Positions 26,966 through 39,510 of a stretch of DNA of 64,000 bases are shown here, one piece after another. Each line of letters opens with the position of its first letter. Positions within the stretch are counted from its first letter, which is position 1. Origin of the DNA: Epiperipatus broadwayi (Eukaryota > Onychophora > Udeonychophora > Euonychophora > Peripatidae); assembly GCA_028023455.1 (NCBI GenBank), contig JAQFVV010006335.1, positions 3,024,412-3,088,411 of the forward strand, given 5' to 3'. A program made the position numbers and the translations under genes. Below the pieces are notes generated by a model. That model was not told where the DNA came from, ran no database searches, and was given only the letters and a program-made list of their open reading frames with translations.

Positions 26966-28904
26966 TATTCATTAAAATTAGTCAACATTAGACAATCCTA
27001 ATATCAGTAACAATTAACAATCTCAATTTTTTGTCAAGAAAACCTTTTAATAATAAAGGTGAAATCTCCCATCATTATTTATGTTCCAATATATTTATAT
27101 GGATACTAAGATTGCAACATGACCACAGAGACTAAAATTATTGATACAAAAAGAATTACATAAACTTTCTTAAACAGAAAATATAACCTCTTCTAATAAA
27201 TAAACATTTATAACATTCCAATAGCAATTATAATTTTTAAATTGCATCCAATGTATTACTTAAATAATATGATCATGGATTGTTATTATAATGAGTAAAA
27301 AATGAGAAGATTGTATCCATGTAAACAGAGATAACTTTTTTTTTATTTTGATATTGCATAATCTATCAATTACTACTATTTGTCAATTAGTATTAGATAG
27401 TTTTTAAGCAACATCAAAAGCTATGAAGTTATCTCTGTGTTCATGGATATAATATATATATATATATATATATATAATGTTAAACGCAATTGTCTTTAAA
27501 TAGTAAATGCTGCTATAGTAAATAATATACATCTGGGTCTCTTTTTATGCGGACTTATTTAACATGATTTTGAAGTTATGCGATTTGTGTTTCACCGGAA
27601 GTCGACCTTCGATAATGCGCTATTACTTTAAATAATAAATTTCTTCCACTTATGTTATATTGAAAGTACTAGCACATTATTGAAATTCTACTTTCATCTT
27701 AGTAATTTCAATATTTTCAGTGCTTTATAATAGTAAGATTTTATGTAATAATGAAATTAAAATCATGATTTCCATATTTTATGTATATACACATTAAATT
27801 TTACAAGATTATAATGTAAATTTGTTCAAACATTGTGCGTGTTAATTTTGCATTTTAAATCACATTCTGTTTTTGCTTTTTAAAAAAGAACATAATCAAT
27901 TATTAATCACTTAGTGTCCACAAGTTTATTTTTAAAAGGTCGGTAATCACAGTGGGCACAATTAAAAATTAAAATCTGATTTTTAATTATAATTAACAAT
28001 TTAAAAGATTACTTACGTGCGACTTGAAATTAATGTGATGTAAAACGAAATTCGATTTTTAAACGGAATTGAAAATTAAAGACAAAAATAAGAATTTAAT
28101 TTTTAGTTGTTAGTTTTAATTAAATTTTTCCCAGCAGTGGTGAATAAATGTCTTTTTATTATCATAAGTCTAAATTCATAAACAATTAATAAAATCATCA
28201 TCATCATCAACAGAAAACCATTAACACAACATGAGAGTGAACTTGGTGCTAGTTGTATTTCCTCTTGTGAGAATAATTGCTGAGATATTCTTGATTTCAT
28301 TTAAGGAGAAGCCAAATATATCACATCACATGAGAATCTGATTTTTTACTAGTTTGCAAATGAACGTGTTTTGGGGCAAATAGTGATAATAATTAAAATG
28401 TGTATAAAAATGTAAATTACTGTACTGTAAATTATGCATAAAAATATACTATTTTGAATAAAATTAAATATTATAGTTAAAAAAAGTTTGTCTTGTATCA
28501 ATTTTTTTCAAATTTGAAATTTTTTATTAGTCATATTTTATTTCCTTATTTTTTTTTTGCGCAAATTTTAAAGTAATTTTACATAGGTACTTTGCTTTTA
28601 TGTGAATTTTGAAAAATCACAGACTGCATCCCCCCTTTTTCAATGTAAGTTACATCTATTTTTGCGCGATTTCGTTTGCGCGTGTTTTCTGAGGAACCTA
28701 TCTATCGCGTAAAATGAGATCCAGGTGTATACTCCCACTTAATATTTGATAATAAGAAAATAGAATGAATAGAAAAGTGAAATGATTTTTTTTTAAATCT
28801 TTGAATATTAAAGTGGTGATGTGAATTATTTACTATTATAGCATTTATTATTTTAAAAGGATTGTGTTTAATGTTATATATATATATAATCATACAAGTT
28901 TATA
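26966..28904. other. AT-rich non-coding DNA with one GC-richer patch
   Basis: A (TA)n run lies at about 27450-27475 and a (CAT)n run at about 28195-28209. The patch 28625-28740 contains TGCGCGATTTCG, TTGCGCGTG and TATCGCGTAAAATGAG, unusually CpG-rich for this window, and may be the end of an unidentified transposon. No gene is seen; 28103-28300 (minus) is unsupported. Confidence 0.5.
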
Positions 28905-29167
28905 ATATAAAGAGCATTTTAATAGCTCTAAACAAGCTTATTTTTATGAGACCGGTTTTAAGCTATGGCTGCCTGCAGTGAGAAGTTAAGTCACCAGATT
29001 CAAAAAACTACCTCACGATAAGCATTTATCTAAAAGTTAACTCTTAAAAAAAATATCTGACATTTTTAGACATATACAAGTCTTTAAATTCAGCTCTCCA
29101 ACTGAAATAATCATATGGGTCTTAACTTAATTCAGATACTCCATATATTAATGGGCTTTGTAATTTA
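28905..29167 (+). repeat. repeat family F37, copy A
   Basis: Shares, in order, AGAGCATTTTAATAGCTC, GTTTTAAGCTATGGCT, TAAGTCACCAGATT, AAATTCAGCTCTCCAACTGA, AATAATCATATGGGTCT and CATATATTAATGGGCTT with copies at 36812-37132, 37222-37500 and (inverted) 37501-37770. It is diverged and followed by (TA)n at 29170-29190. It carries a degraded hammerhead-like motif on the minus strand at 28949-28979. Confidence 0.82.
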
Positions 29168-29960
29168 ATATATATATATATATATATATATGTTATTTGA
29201 TATATATATATAGCTTTTCAATTTTGTAAATGTAGTGCCAAATATTGATATTTTACAATAAACTATTGTAGGAGTATATATATACTCATACATACTCATA
29301 CATTTATGTAATCAATATGTATAGATTATATTTACATTATTATTATACTTATGAAAATAAATATATAAAGTTACTATTTTTCATTTTTTAAAATGAAAAT
29401 GACGTTGTTAGCAAAAGACTGTTGACAAGGTGATAAATGACCTCTGGGTTCACTGTTTATCAAATTAAAGGAAGTGAAATTAACTTAGTGTTTTAATATC
29501 TAATTGTTATTGCAACAATGAGAATGGGTATGCTTCAGCAAGCTGATGGAGCGAGACATGAAATAATTATTCTATTCTTGTTATTAGAAGAATAAGGATT
29601 CTATTTTTATCAGCTATATTTTCATAAAAACTTTTACTACGTTTGATTACAAATAACAGTGTAAGTTGAAGTTTATATTTTAAACAATTTAATACTCATC
29701 AAAAGAAGTTTCTTATACTTGTTCAACGAAAGTAATCTAAATATATTTTTGTGTTTTATAGAAAAAATTGTTTGAATTACGTTTTAAAATCTAAACAGCG
29801 TCTTAAAAAAAAAAGCATGTTTATAAAAACTTTATTCAAATTTTATGTACTTTTCATTATAAAGAAAATGCAGAGTAGCTAGAACACAAATATTTATCAT
29901 GGGATAGATAAAATGCACTTGCCTAATCACACATATATATGTGGGAATAACATCGTTGCC
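29168..29960. other. AT-rich non-coding DNA
   Basis: TA-rich runs near 29170-29215 and otherwise nothing recognised. Confidence 0.55.
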
Positions 29961-30053
29961 GAATGCTTTAGAATTATAAAGAAATTAGATCTTCAAAATG
30001 GAATTATGAATGCCTTAAAATTATAAAAATTAGATCTTCAAAATGGAATTATA
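29961..30053. repeat. 46-48-bp tandem duplication
   Basis: Two adjacent copies of a unit beginning AATGC.TTA.AATTATAAA and ending TCTTCAAAATGGAATTAT, with few differences. Confidence 0.9.
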
Positions 30054-32215
30054 AATATTAATGAAGGAACTTTATATTAAGAAGATGAATATAAAGAGGA
30101 AACTAAATGTCAACTTAGGATATCCTAATATTATTCTCTTTAATGTTTAACAACAAAGGAATCATCTCGCGAGGAACATTAACTTTTATAAATGCCATTT
30201 GGGATTTTTGAAAATTATAATTAGGAAAAGTTAATTTCATTTTCTTTATCATCGTAGAGAATTAATAATTTAGAATATTTTTGTTTTTATTTATGATTAA
30301 TAAAGATTTAAATATCGGTTAATAAATGTTAATTTTGGGAACGGGATAATGTGAACTTAGAGGTAAGATAGTAAACTATTTTTGAATCCACATATTATTT
30401 TCCATGACATGACACTACATTGTTTATACTAATCAAAATAGACTAATAAATGTAATGTGTGATAAAGAAATAAATGATTAACATTGTTGTGAAGTATGTA
30501 TTTTTATATTAATAAATATAACTTGACTGACAATCATTTTAACGAATGAAGGTGTTATATACAAATAATTGGATTATTATTTGTATTATCTAATTAGTGT
30601 AAATTAGCGTTAATATAATTGTCTAAATATTAGGATACTTATATTTTAAATAAATTGTAAAATCACGTAGTGTTATAGGTTTAGAAAATACATCTGCCGT
30701 AAGCAAAGAGAATGTTTATATTTTTAATATAAGGAGGTAGATATATAAATTTTTTTTTATATATATATTGTAAAATTTAAATTATTTAAGTGTTAAATAA
30801 ATAAGTATGTTTTTTATATTAAATGAAGTCTTCAATTTTGTTTTATTTGAATTAAAGAGTTAGTGAGATTCGTTGTTAATATTACTTTAAAATATTGATA
30901 GGAACCCCTGAAGAGAGTAAAGTGTTAAACTTCCCTGAGTTCGAAATCTGAGCATAACGGTAAAGTTAATTAAGGTGAAAATTGATTTGATGTGGTTGGA
31001 TATAATAATTTTTTTAAAATAATAAATTAGTTATTGGGAACAAATATAGTTTTATATCAAAATTAAATCACATCATTCGTGGCATCCTATATGAAGACCT
31101 TAAATCTGACTATAGTGAGATGCGACTCCTTAACTTATCTTATTGAGAGGGGGCATACCGTTACATATGGCGCATCCAAGTGAGGCTCTGAATTATATAT
31201 ACCGTTACACTATAAAAGAAATTAAAGTATCATCGATGACAATTAAATGCTCTTTTCCTGGCCATAGAACGCTATTGTCTCGTTTTTCCATTTACATCTG
31301 ATTAAATAACGTAATACATATATGTATCTATGCAGTATATATATATAGAAATTAAAAAATAATCAATTGTAAACATGAGTAACAAAAGTTGTAGAAATTA
31401 ACAACTTTTAATGAATTTAAAATGTTTATTCATATATGTATTGAGTAATAAAAAAATAAATAATGTTATAAATTTATGGTATTTTTTTTTATTTCCTTTA
31501 GCTATTCATGAAACTGAAATATTAAATTTCATATACAATATATATTTTGCAGCAAGCAAATATTAAAACAACGTCAAAGTGTTGCTGAATGGTGCGTAAA
31601 AAATAAATTCTGACTTCCATCTATAGCACCTTTTATATTTAGATCTTTTAACTTAAAGCCAGCAATAAAGAAAACAATATGTAAAGAGCTATCTTATTGA
31701 ATCATCACATATTTTATTTCTTTCAAAATAATTTCCCTCGGTTATTGAAATTTAAACTTCTTAATCAAAGGTCAAAAGCAAATTTTGCTTGCCTGACCAC
31801 AGAAGATAATTGAATGAGTTAACTGCAACGTGAATACCAATGACACTTTCTAGTTAACACTTTTCATGCTATAGTAAAAGCAGTAATACACGCAGTCAAA
31901 TATATATATATGATCTGCAGATATAGTTGAATTAATATTTGATGCTTATAGGCATACATACTATGTATCTATAAATGAATAATTAAAAAGTAAACAAAAA
32001 GAGAACAAATGACAAAATAAAAACATTTGAATAAATGAAAATATTTATGATCTCAATGCTACAGATTGGTCATATCTTATTCAGATAATCTTGCGGTCTA
32101 TATATATATTGCATATATTCTTATTTCTTGTATGCCAATCTTCAATGACACGTTCAACAGGTAAATCATATTACATTATCGAAAGAAAAAATGTACAAAA
32201 TTATATTTAGTATCA
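30054..32215. other. AT-rich non-coding DNA, possible LTR-like edge near 31.2 kb
   Basis: Mostly featureless. On the minus strand from 31211, TGTAACGGTATATATAA is followed by GGATGCGCC and a second TGTAACGG (about 31160), resembling the TGTAAC...GG.GCC starts of the LTR-like repeats further on. No partner or 3' end was found, so this is only a hint. Confidence 0.35.
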
Positions 32216-32449
32216 AAGGAATTCGAACACATACTTTCACACGACCCCCAACTCTCCGTGTCATCTCATATTTCTGACTTACCTGATCATACACCTGTTG
32301 AAAAGCAAACTGACGATTGCTGGTTTAACTCGAAATACTTATATTGGTGATTATTTATCTTTTCAACATGCGTATGATCAAGTGGGTCAGCAATATGAGA
32401 TGGCATGGAGAGTTGAGGGTCGTGTGAAAGTCCGAGTTTGAATCCCTTA
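32216..32449. repeat. foldback repeat with 89-bp arms
   Basis: Left arm 32216-32304 and right arm 32359-32449 are imperfect reverse complements, with shared blocks such as CTTTCACACGACCC, CAACTCTCC, ATCTCATATT, TGATCATAC and GTTGAAAAG. The 54-bp loop contains CTGACGA, 14 bases, then CGAAATA, a weak hammerhead-like spacing. Each arm has a B-box-like sequence pointing outward (minus-strand GTTCGAATTCC in the left arm; plus-strand GAGTTTGAATCCC in the right arm), so the arms may be two facing tRNA-related SINE units. Confidence 0.8.
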
Positions 32450-33648
32450 TATATTACATTATATATGTGCAGGTGTGTGTAAGCCTGTACAGTGTATTAA
32501 TTTACATATTTAGTATCAAGTAAATCTAAATATAATCTCAACAAATCATGTATAACTGGAGGTCAAATTTTTTAAAATTTCCACTATTATCTTGAAGAAT
32601 AAGTGTGCCTTACAATAAGTTATAAAGACAAGCATTTCAATTCTGGATTACAGATTGACTTATGTCATTATAGAAAATGAATTTTAAACTGCTTTTGTTG
32701 CATCTATGTTTTAGCTTTTTGGATATAAGACAAATTTTGATTGTATTAAAAATAATGTGTGGATATATCCAATTAAAACATTAAATTAATTTGTAACTTC
32801 CTAATAAGTTTAATAATTTATTTTTTTCTGAAGCTGTTGGTATTGGTGTGATGATAGCATTGAAAATAGAATTTTGCATTTACAGAGTTCTATATTTTAT
32901 ATTACTGATAAGCATATTTTTTGGTCACAAAATGTATTATAGAACCAAAAAAATGCATTATTGCTGATATTAAATACGATTAAGTTGGGAAATAGTACAT
33001 TTAAAATATTTATTAGAATAAAAATTTCAGGGCATAGTTGTGATTTAATATTATATGAGTGGGTATATTTTTTACAAAAAAACATTAGATTGGAGAAGAG
33101 TACTTATTTACCTTTTATATATAAATTAAAACATTTTTTCCTCTGGAAATCCTTTTACAAACTGGCTATTACTTTTTATATTATTCTAATAAGGTACTTC
33201 CTCATTTATAATTATTCTGATAAGGTACTTCCTCTTTTACAAATATTTGGGTGTAGTGGAGCATTTTCTTCTAATTCAATAAAAATCATCATAAAAATGT
33301 ATTGTATCAACATGAATTTACACCAGTAAATAATAAAGATGATCCTATGACCCTTAAATCTATTAAATCTAATATTTTTAGTGGGCTCATATTTTGTCTA
33401 GATATTATTACAGTTATTATCAACTATTGCCTTTCTCATTCTTACTTTCTTTGTGTTGGAAGCTTGGAACTAAGGGTTAATCCTAAGATAAATTATTCTT
33501 CAACTTTGCCAGATTCTGAGCCTATTAATTTTTTTTGTTTTTTATATAAATTATTAAACAGGTGGGCAATATTCTATGTCTACTATCTTGGTTTATATAA
33601 TTGTTGATTTCATAAAAATGTTGTTAATTTAAACCTTGTGAATTTTAA
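32450..33648. other. AT-rich DNA upstream of a LINE RT scrap
   Basis: Two sizeable plus frames (32961-33329, 122 codons; 33302-33607, 101 codons) have no motif I can identify. They might be the worn upstream part of the LINE whose RT fragment begins at 33649. A 31-bp tandem duplication (ATTATTCT.ATAAGGTACTTC) lies at about 33180-33240. Confidence 0.4.
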
Positions 33649-33820
33649 GACCTTTTTAAATTGGTTAATACATGCTCTAAGCATTTTCTATTAGCCAAAT
33701 TGAAATATTTTGGTCTGGGCTATGATGTCTTGAATTTCATTAAAAGTTATTTCATTGACATTGATAGTATCTTATTCACGTTTAACATCTCATGGTGTTT
33801 ATCAGGGCTCAATTATTACT

Positions 33821-33825
<5 letters not shown>
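33649..33825 (+). pseudogene. LINE reverse transcriptase fragment
   Basis: The frame reads DLFKLVNTCSKHFLLAKL, then KYFGLGYDVLNFIKSYFID, corresponding to the RT block DLSKAFDTV.H.LLL.KL..YG......W..SYL. After a one-base frameshift it gives HGVYQGSIITY, matching GVPQGSILGPLL. The second Asp region of motif A is degenerate. The fragment is cut off by the (TA)n tract at 33824; the YADD box is not found beyond it. It belongs to the Jockey/CR1/L2-type non-LTR elements in a broad sense. Confidence 0.7.

Positions 33826-33892
<67 letters not shown>
33824..33892. repeat. (TA)n microsatellite
   Basis: Pure TA tract of about 66 bp truncating the RT fragment. Confidence 0.97.
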
Positions 33893-33898
33893 AAAATT

Positions 33899-34073
33899 AA
33901 AACAGAGTTTAAATATAAAATTTAATAATATTTATTGTAATCATGTATACTTTCAACACTTTTACAGTATATTCATGTTCATTCAGTAGTCTAACTATGA
34001 ATATGATGCAAAGAAGTTGAAAGTATAATTGGTACAATAAATCTTACTAAATTATATATTTAAACTCTGTTTT
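33899..34073. repeat. 175-bp inverted repeat (MITE-like)
   Basis: Arms of about 62 bp (33899-33960 and 34012-34073) begin AAAACAGAGTTTAAATATA and end at CTTTCAAC, with inner partial symmetry around ATATTCAT/ATGAATAT. No coding capacity; terminal 'AAAACAGAGTTTAAATAT' could be a miniature element's terminal repeat, family unknown. Confidence 0.82.
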
Positions 34074-36811
34074 AGTATTTTTACATTAATAGTTATAATA
34101 ACAGCATATCAAAATGTAATTCATATACATCAGATTTTACATCTTATTTAAATATTTCTACTTTTCGTAGTTTTGTTGGTGGTATTCAGTTTTATTTGGA
34201 TTTTCCACTGAGTTTTTTTCAGTGGTTTGACAAATTTTGAGTGCGATTTAATAGAGATATCTAAGTAACCCTTATTTAACTTTGAAAGTATCTAAACTAC
34301 TACTATTTAATTTGTTTTTGGAATTGGTCTTGATTGAACTGATGATATGGTCTTATTTATAAAGTTAGAAAGTTATTTCATTCACATTTTAAGAGTCTTA
34401 GTTTAGTCTTGGATTCTTAACTGTATTTTAAAAATAATCCAAGCAGAGTAATTCAGTTTCTTATTCCAGATTGCAATTATTATATGCTTTTAAATTTCTC
34501 CCAATCATATAAAACCTACTATCTAGTGTTTTAGTTTGACACTGTTTAACTCTTGCAACTTTGGCTTTGATCCATACTTGAAAATTTCTATTTGACTATT
34601 TGTAAAGTTCAAAATATATGTTTGGAATATTATTATGGTATGTGTAAGTTCACTTAATATACCCTATTATTTCAATTTTAAAATTGGCTTAAGATAAAAC
34701 AAAGGTTTAGAGTGGATTTATATTGTAAAGTTAATAAAATTATTTTATAGAAATACTTAATAGTCTCCACCCTCTTACACATTTTAAAATTACATGAATA
34801 AAGATAGCTTAAAAGTCAAATGATGAACAATTAGCTCTGTCTTATATATAAGCTGATTTAAACATCTCTCCTGACTTAAATTCTATGGAGGTACATTCCA
34901 TTATTAGTAGTTGTTTTATATAGCCTTCACAGTGAAAAACAGTATTGAATATTGCAGTGTATTTACATTAGAAGTTTATCTCTTAGATTATATTTCATAT
35001 TTCGTGTACTATTTAATTTTCCTTATATATATATATATATATTGTAAATATCGATAAGTCTATCTATATTTTAAAAATTGTCATTTGTTATTAAAAAAAA
35101 ATCTCTTTGAGTTGATGTTTACATATGAAGTATTATTATTGTTTATGTTTATTAGGTATAGTTATTGTTTGAAGTTATTATTTTATTTATATGTTGATAG
35201 TACATCGTTATGAATATTTAATTATTATAAATAGATAAAGACATATAAATTGAAGATTATATAAAAAATTATTTTATTTGCAGTGATTATTAAAAAAATG
35301 CAATATTATTATTTATGTATATTTTTAAAGCTGTCAAATAAATTTTCAATTGAATGTTTTATATATATATATGCTGGATATATATATTTTTTTTAATGTT
35401 AATTGTTTTAAAAGAAAACATGTATAACAAGGGTTTTCAAAACAGCATTTGCTGGCGCGTGGAACAACAACAACAACAATAAAAAGAGGCCATTATTATT
35501 ATTATTAAGATAGTGATAAAACCAACTAAAGGATAAAATTTTGTTGTACTTTGTTTCTTTGAAATTACCATTCTTCAGAATATTGGAATAAGATAAATTT
35601 CTATGGTAAATACATAAATTATGACAGGCTAATCGAGATATATCGCAGCCAAGAGGCTGCACCATTACTTTCATTTATTCCAAGGCAATTTAAAATGAAA
35701 CAACTAAGAAAATTTCAATATATGTATTTCATCGCGTCTGGAGCCGAAATTTGATATAGCTATCTGGAATCTATAATGGTCAATCTAATAATAATCTGGA
35801 GGTAACTAAAATTAATATATTGGATTCAACATTTCAATTTATTTATTTATTTTTCAAGGAAAGTAATTTTAGAAGGATAAAAATATACATATATCCAAGA
35901 ATTGACAATTTTCTCTAACGTAATAGTTTCTTCACCTTCGATAGAATGCATTCTAATAGTAAGCGGATAAAGAAATAACCCATGGAATAAATTGACCTTT
36001 GAAGGAAAACTAACTAAGTGAACTTTGAAAGGTAGTTAATAATTTTATATGTATAAATGATATATAAATATATTTTTGAGATTGATATTTTTGTTTACTT
36101 TTATTTTTCATTATAAAAATATAACGTTTTATAAATAGTCAATTCAAGCGTCTTGTTTTCTAACAGCAATAAACATTTAACAGGTGTTAAAATTAATACT
36201 TAAGTAATTTAAAATCTTAAAGTATGGCTTATAGGTTTGGGTTGTATATGAATTGTTATAAATATTTTAATAAGTAAATTTATATTCGTAAATTTTTTTA
36301 TTATAAAATTTTTATCCTTAATTTATTTATTTTCATTTTTTTTTTTTAAACTTCGTATAATAATTCTTATGCATGCCAAAACAATAATTATATGTATTTG
36401 CTGTGTGTAATATTTTTTTTTTTTATTATTTTAAATATCTGAAAAGTATAAGTATGGATTTGTATTTATATTCATATCTACTTGTTAAGCATAGATATGT
36501 CTTTATATATTTAATATATATACTTATTGCAAGTATATATGTATGTTTATTATTTGGGTTTGTATTTAAAACATTGATATTACCTAAAATTAAACCATAA
36601 TATATAATAAAGGATGTACTATTTGTTTTATAAGTAACGTCTTTGTAATTTATTTGAAAGAGCGGTAATATATTATTCTTATTTTTCTTTTAATGCTAGA
36701 GTCATTATGAAATTAATTGAATTCACAATTTATTTATATATAACCGGGATAATTTTGTCTTTCTTCAATTTAAATGGAATGCAGCAAGTACGTTCCATTA
36801 CAATATATATA
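34074..36811. other. AT-rich non-coding DNA
   Basis: Nothing recognised apart from short TA runs (about 35023-35042, 35360-35371) and a short (CAA)n run at 35464-35480. Open frames 35408-35674 (minus) and 36403-36600 (plus) lack family features. Confidence 0.5.
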
Positions 36812-37132
36812 TATAAAAAGCATGCTAATAATTCAAAACAAGTTTTTTTTTTATGATAAATGCTACAAGAAAAAGCATTCAAATTATCTTTATTTATCTT
36901 TATCTACGATTGTCCCCATCCCCAGACTAGTTTTGAGCTATGGCTCTCTTTAGTAAGGATCTAAGACACCAGATTATAAACACCAATTCAAGCTAAATAT
37001 TTATCTTATAGTTAACATTTAAGAAGAAGATCTGAAATTTTCAATCTATATATCTTTAAATTCAGCTCTCCAACTAAAATAATCATATGAGCCTGACTTA
37101 ATTCCATATATTAATAGGTTTAGCAATGTAAT
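36812..37132 (+). repeat. repeat family F37, copy B
   Basis: Same order of landmarks as copy A, plus GATAAATGCTACA.GA and GATTGTCCCCA.CCC.AGACT upstream of the hammerhead-like block (minus strand 36924-36954: CTAAAGA, GAGCCATAGCTC, AAAAC.AGTC). Confidence 0.85.
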
Positions 37133-37170
37133 TTAGCCAAAGCCTTAACAGTAAAATTTATAATAGTAAT

Positions 37171-37805
37171 AAAATCAAGTCATATGTCATATGACTTATA
37201 TAGCTTGCATTTACAAATATATAAAATAAAGAGCATGCTAATAGCTCAAAACCAGCTTTTTGTGATAAATGCTACATGAGGATTGTCCCCACCCTCAGAC
37301 TGTTTTCGAGTTATGGCTCCCTTCAGTGAGAAATTAAATCACCAGATTTACAACACCAACTCAAGCTAAGCATTTATATAATAGTTTAACTCTTAAGAAG
37401 ATCTGAAATTTTCAAATTTCTACATATCTTTAAATTCAGCTCTCCAACTGAAATAATCTTATGGGTCTGGACTTAATTCCGATACACCATACATTAATAG
37501 GCCCATATGATTATTTCAGTTGAAGAGCTGCATTTAAAGACATGTAGATATCTGAAATTTTCAGATCATCTTAAGAGTTAACTAACTTGACTTGGTGTTT
37601 TAAATATGATGTCCTCACTCCTCACTCAAGAGAGGCCAGCTCAAAAACAGTCTGAGTATGGGGACAATCCTAGATAAAAAATAATTTGAATGCTTTCTCT
37701 TGTAGCATTTATCAAAAAAAAAAAGCTTCTTTACAACTATTAGCATGCTCTTTATTTTACATATTTGTAAATGCAAGCTATATAAGTCATGTGACATATG
37801 ACTTG

Positions 37806-37810
<5 letters not shown>
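37171..37810. repeat. F37 foldback: copies C and D head to head
   Basis: Copy C (37222-37500, plus) and copy D (37501-37770, minus) are reverse complements about an axis near 37500. The symmetry extends into flanks: AATCAAGTCATATGTCATATGACTTATATAGCTTGCATTTAC at 37173-37213 is mirrored at 37768-37808, broken only by small changes. Arms are about 320 bp. A (TA)n tract (37809-37852) borders the right end. Unlike the 19.5-kb palindrome, the arms have diverged noticeably. F37 has no coding sequence; the hammerhead-like block suggests a non-autonomous retroelement or Penelope-tail family, by inference. Confidence 0.85.
37296..37327 (-). ncRNA. hammerhead-like motif in F37 copy C
   Basis: Minus strand: CTCA, CTGAAGG, hairpin GAG.CCATAA.CTC, GAAAAC, AGTC, TGAG. 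The consensus with copy B is CTGAAGA, GAGCCATAGCTC, GAAAAC, AGTC. CTCA and TGAG pair as a four-base helix I. Core Asp-like positions follow CUGANGA...GAAA, except A9 is G in this copy. Copy D holds a mutated partner at 37623-37653 (plus). Confidence 0.42.
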
Positions 37811-37852
<42 letters not shown>

Positions 37853-37857
<5 letters not shown>

Positions 37858-39384
37858 AATAAGCAGGTGTATTTTATACACATTGTAACCTAAGTGCCAT
37901 TTGCAATAATTAATAAAAGCACAAGATAAAAGTGAAGTGAAAATCCATACAAATAATTATTGATTGCAAATATTTTATTCTAGATCAATTATAATGATCT
38001 ATATTCAAAAATGTTTGAGTTGCTAATTTACTTTCCAGTTGAAAACGTATGTAAAACTATTTCACAAAGGTAATATTGACCTACAGGGATTAGTTCAATG
38101 GTAAAACGGTGAAGTTGAAAGCTCAAGGTTGATGGATTATCACAAAATCTGTTATTTTCAGTGATCAATAAAACCATGTAATCCTTTTTATTTTAAACTG
38201 TTGATATCATTGGTTTAAATTTAAAAATAGTGATGAAATATGTGTTTTTAATTACTTCAATTTTTGATAAGTAATGAGTGTGGGAAAATAAATAGTAATT
38301 CTCATAAATACTGGGAAATAAATAAAAATGATTTAATTTTTATTTATTGCATCACAGTTCTAACATTGAAGGATAGTGCATTAAAAATCGAGTGTCTTTA
38401 TATAAGAAGTTTATTTTTCTAGCTATTTTCATTTCTGATACTTCTATTATCTGATTGTTTATAATAGATATTCATCATACTATAACATTGCAGTATTTCT
38501 AAATATTAATGGACAGAATAGATGACGATGTGATCTTAGCACAAATGCAAATAAATCAGGATTGTGAATACAATAAATACTCTTATTGAAATAATATTTT
38601 ATCAGAGAACAAACATTTTCAAAATCCTAAACAAGTTGTGATGAAATAAATAAACTTTGAAAATCCAATTTAAACAAAACAATAATATTATTTGCCTCAG
38701 ACTTCCTTCAGAAACTGCATACTCATAATAATTAAGTCTGTATATGTCAAACAGATTAAAATCATATTTGAGTAACATTGCATAGATATCTCCACTGAAT
38801 TAAATTGTATACTCACATGTCTGTAGTCCATTATGTTTTCTTTGAAAAACTAGAAAGTGAATGAAAGTGATTTTATTTTTATCATTGCATCATAGATCTG
38901 ACATTAAAAGTCTTACATCACAGTGTATTTTCATTTATTTATCATTATTACTCCATATTATATATGTTAACTTTTTTATTTTATCATTATTATCTATTTT
39001 ACAGTATTTTACAAAACTCTACATATTGTACTTTTTTAAATGGTTAATTTTTTAAATTTTTTTATTATTGTATTTTCTTCAAACATTTACTTGTTTCAAT
39101 AAAAAAATACTTTTAATTATTGCTTTTTTGAACCAACTCTTATTTTTGCAGCAGCATATCAGTTATCTTCTTATTGATTTCAATAAATTCTGAACCATTT
39201 ACAAATTCTGTTAATATTTTAAAACCATTTGCAAGTCTTAATTAAAATTCATTGAGACTTTGAAGGTAAGGAATATCAACTGTTAACATTGTCTTTCCTA
39301 ATAGTATTCAATTTATATTAGCATATCCCTTACCTTTCACTAATAGATAATCACTTTTTTACTTTTTATGTCAAAACTATTAAG
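37853..39384. other. AT-rich non-coding DNA with a tRNA-like D-arm
   Basis: At 38088-38150 (plus) GGGATTAGTTCAATGGTAAAAC resembles a tRNA acceptor strand plus A-box (TAGTTCAATGGTA). The expected B-box is replaced by TTGATGGATTATCAC, so it is at most a SINE or tRNA relic. No other feature seen. Confidence 0.45.
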
Positions 39385-39397
39385 AAAATTATAAGCA

Positions 39398-39431
<34 letters not shown>

Positions 39432-39450
39432 TGCTTATAATTTTGATTAA

Positions 39451-39498
<48 letters not shown>

Positions 39499-39510
39499 TA
39501 TTAATCAAAA
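39385..39510. repeat. two adjacent AT-cored palindromes
   Basis: First: AAAATTATAAGCAAGA (39385-39400), (TA)n, TCTTGCTTATAATTTT (39429-39444), 16-bp perfect arms. Second, overlapping its end: TTTTGATTAATAT (39441-39453), (TA)n, ATATTAATCAAAA (39498-39510), 13-bp perfect arms. Strong cruciform potential. Confidence 0.93.

Noticed and set aside
32961-33607. Two plus frames of 122 and 101 codons
   Set aside because: No domain recognised. Possibly worn LINE sequence upstream of the RT scrap, but not enough to call a gene.
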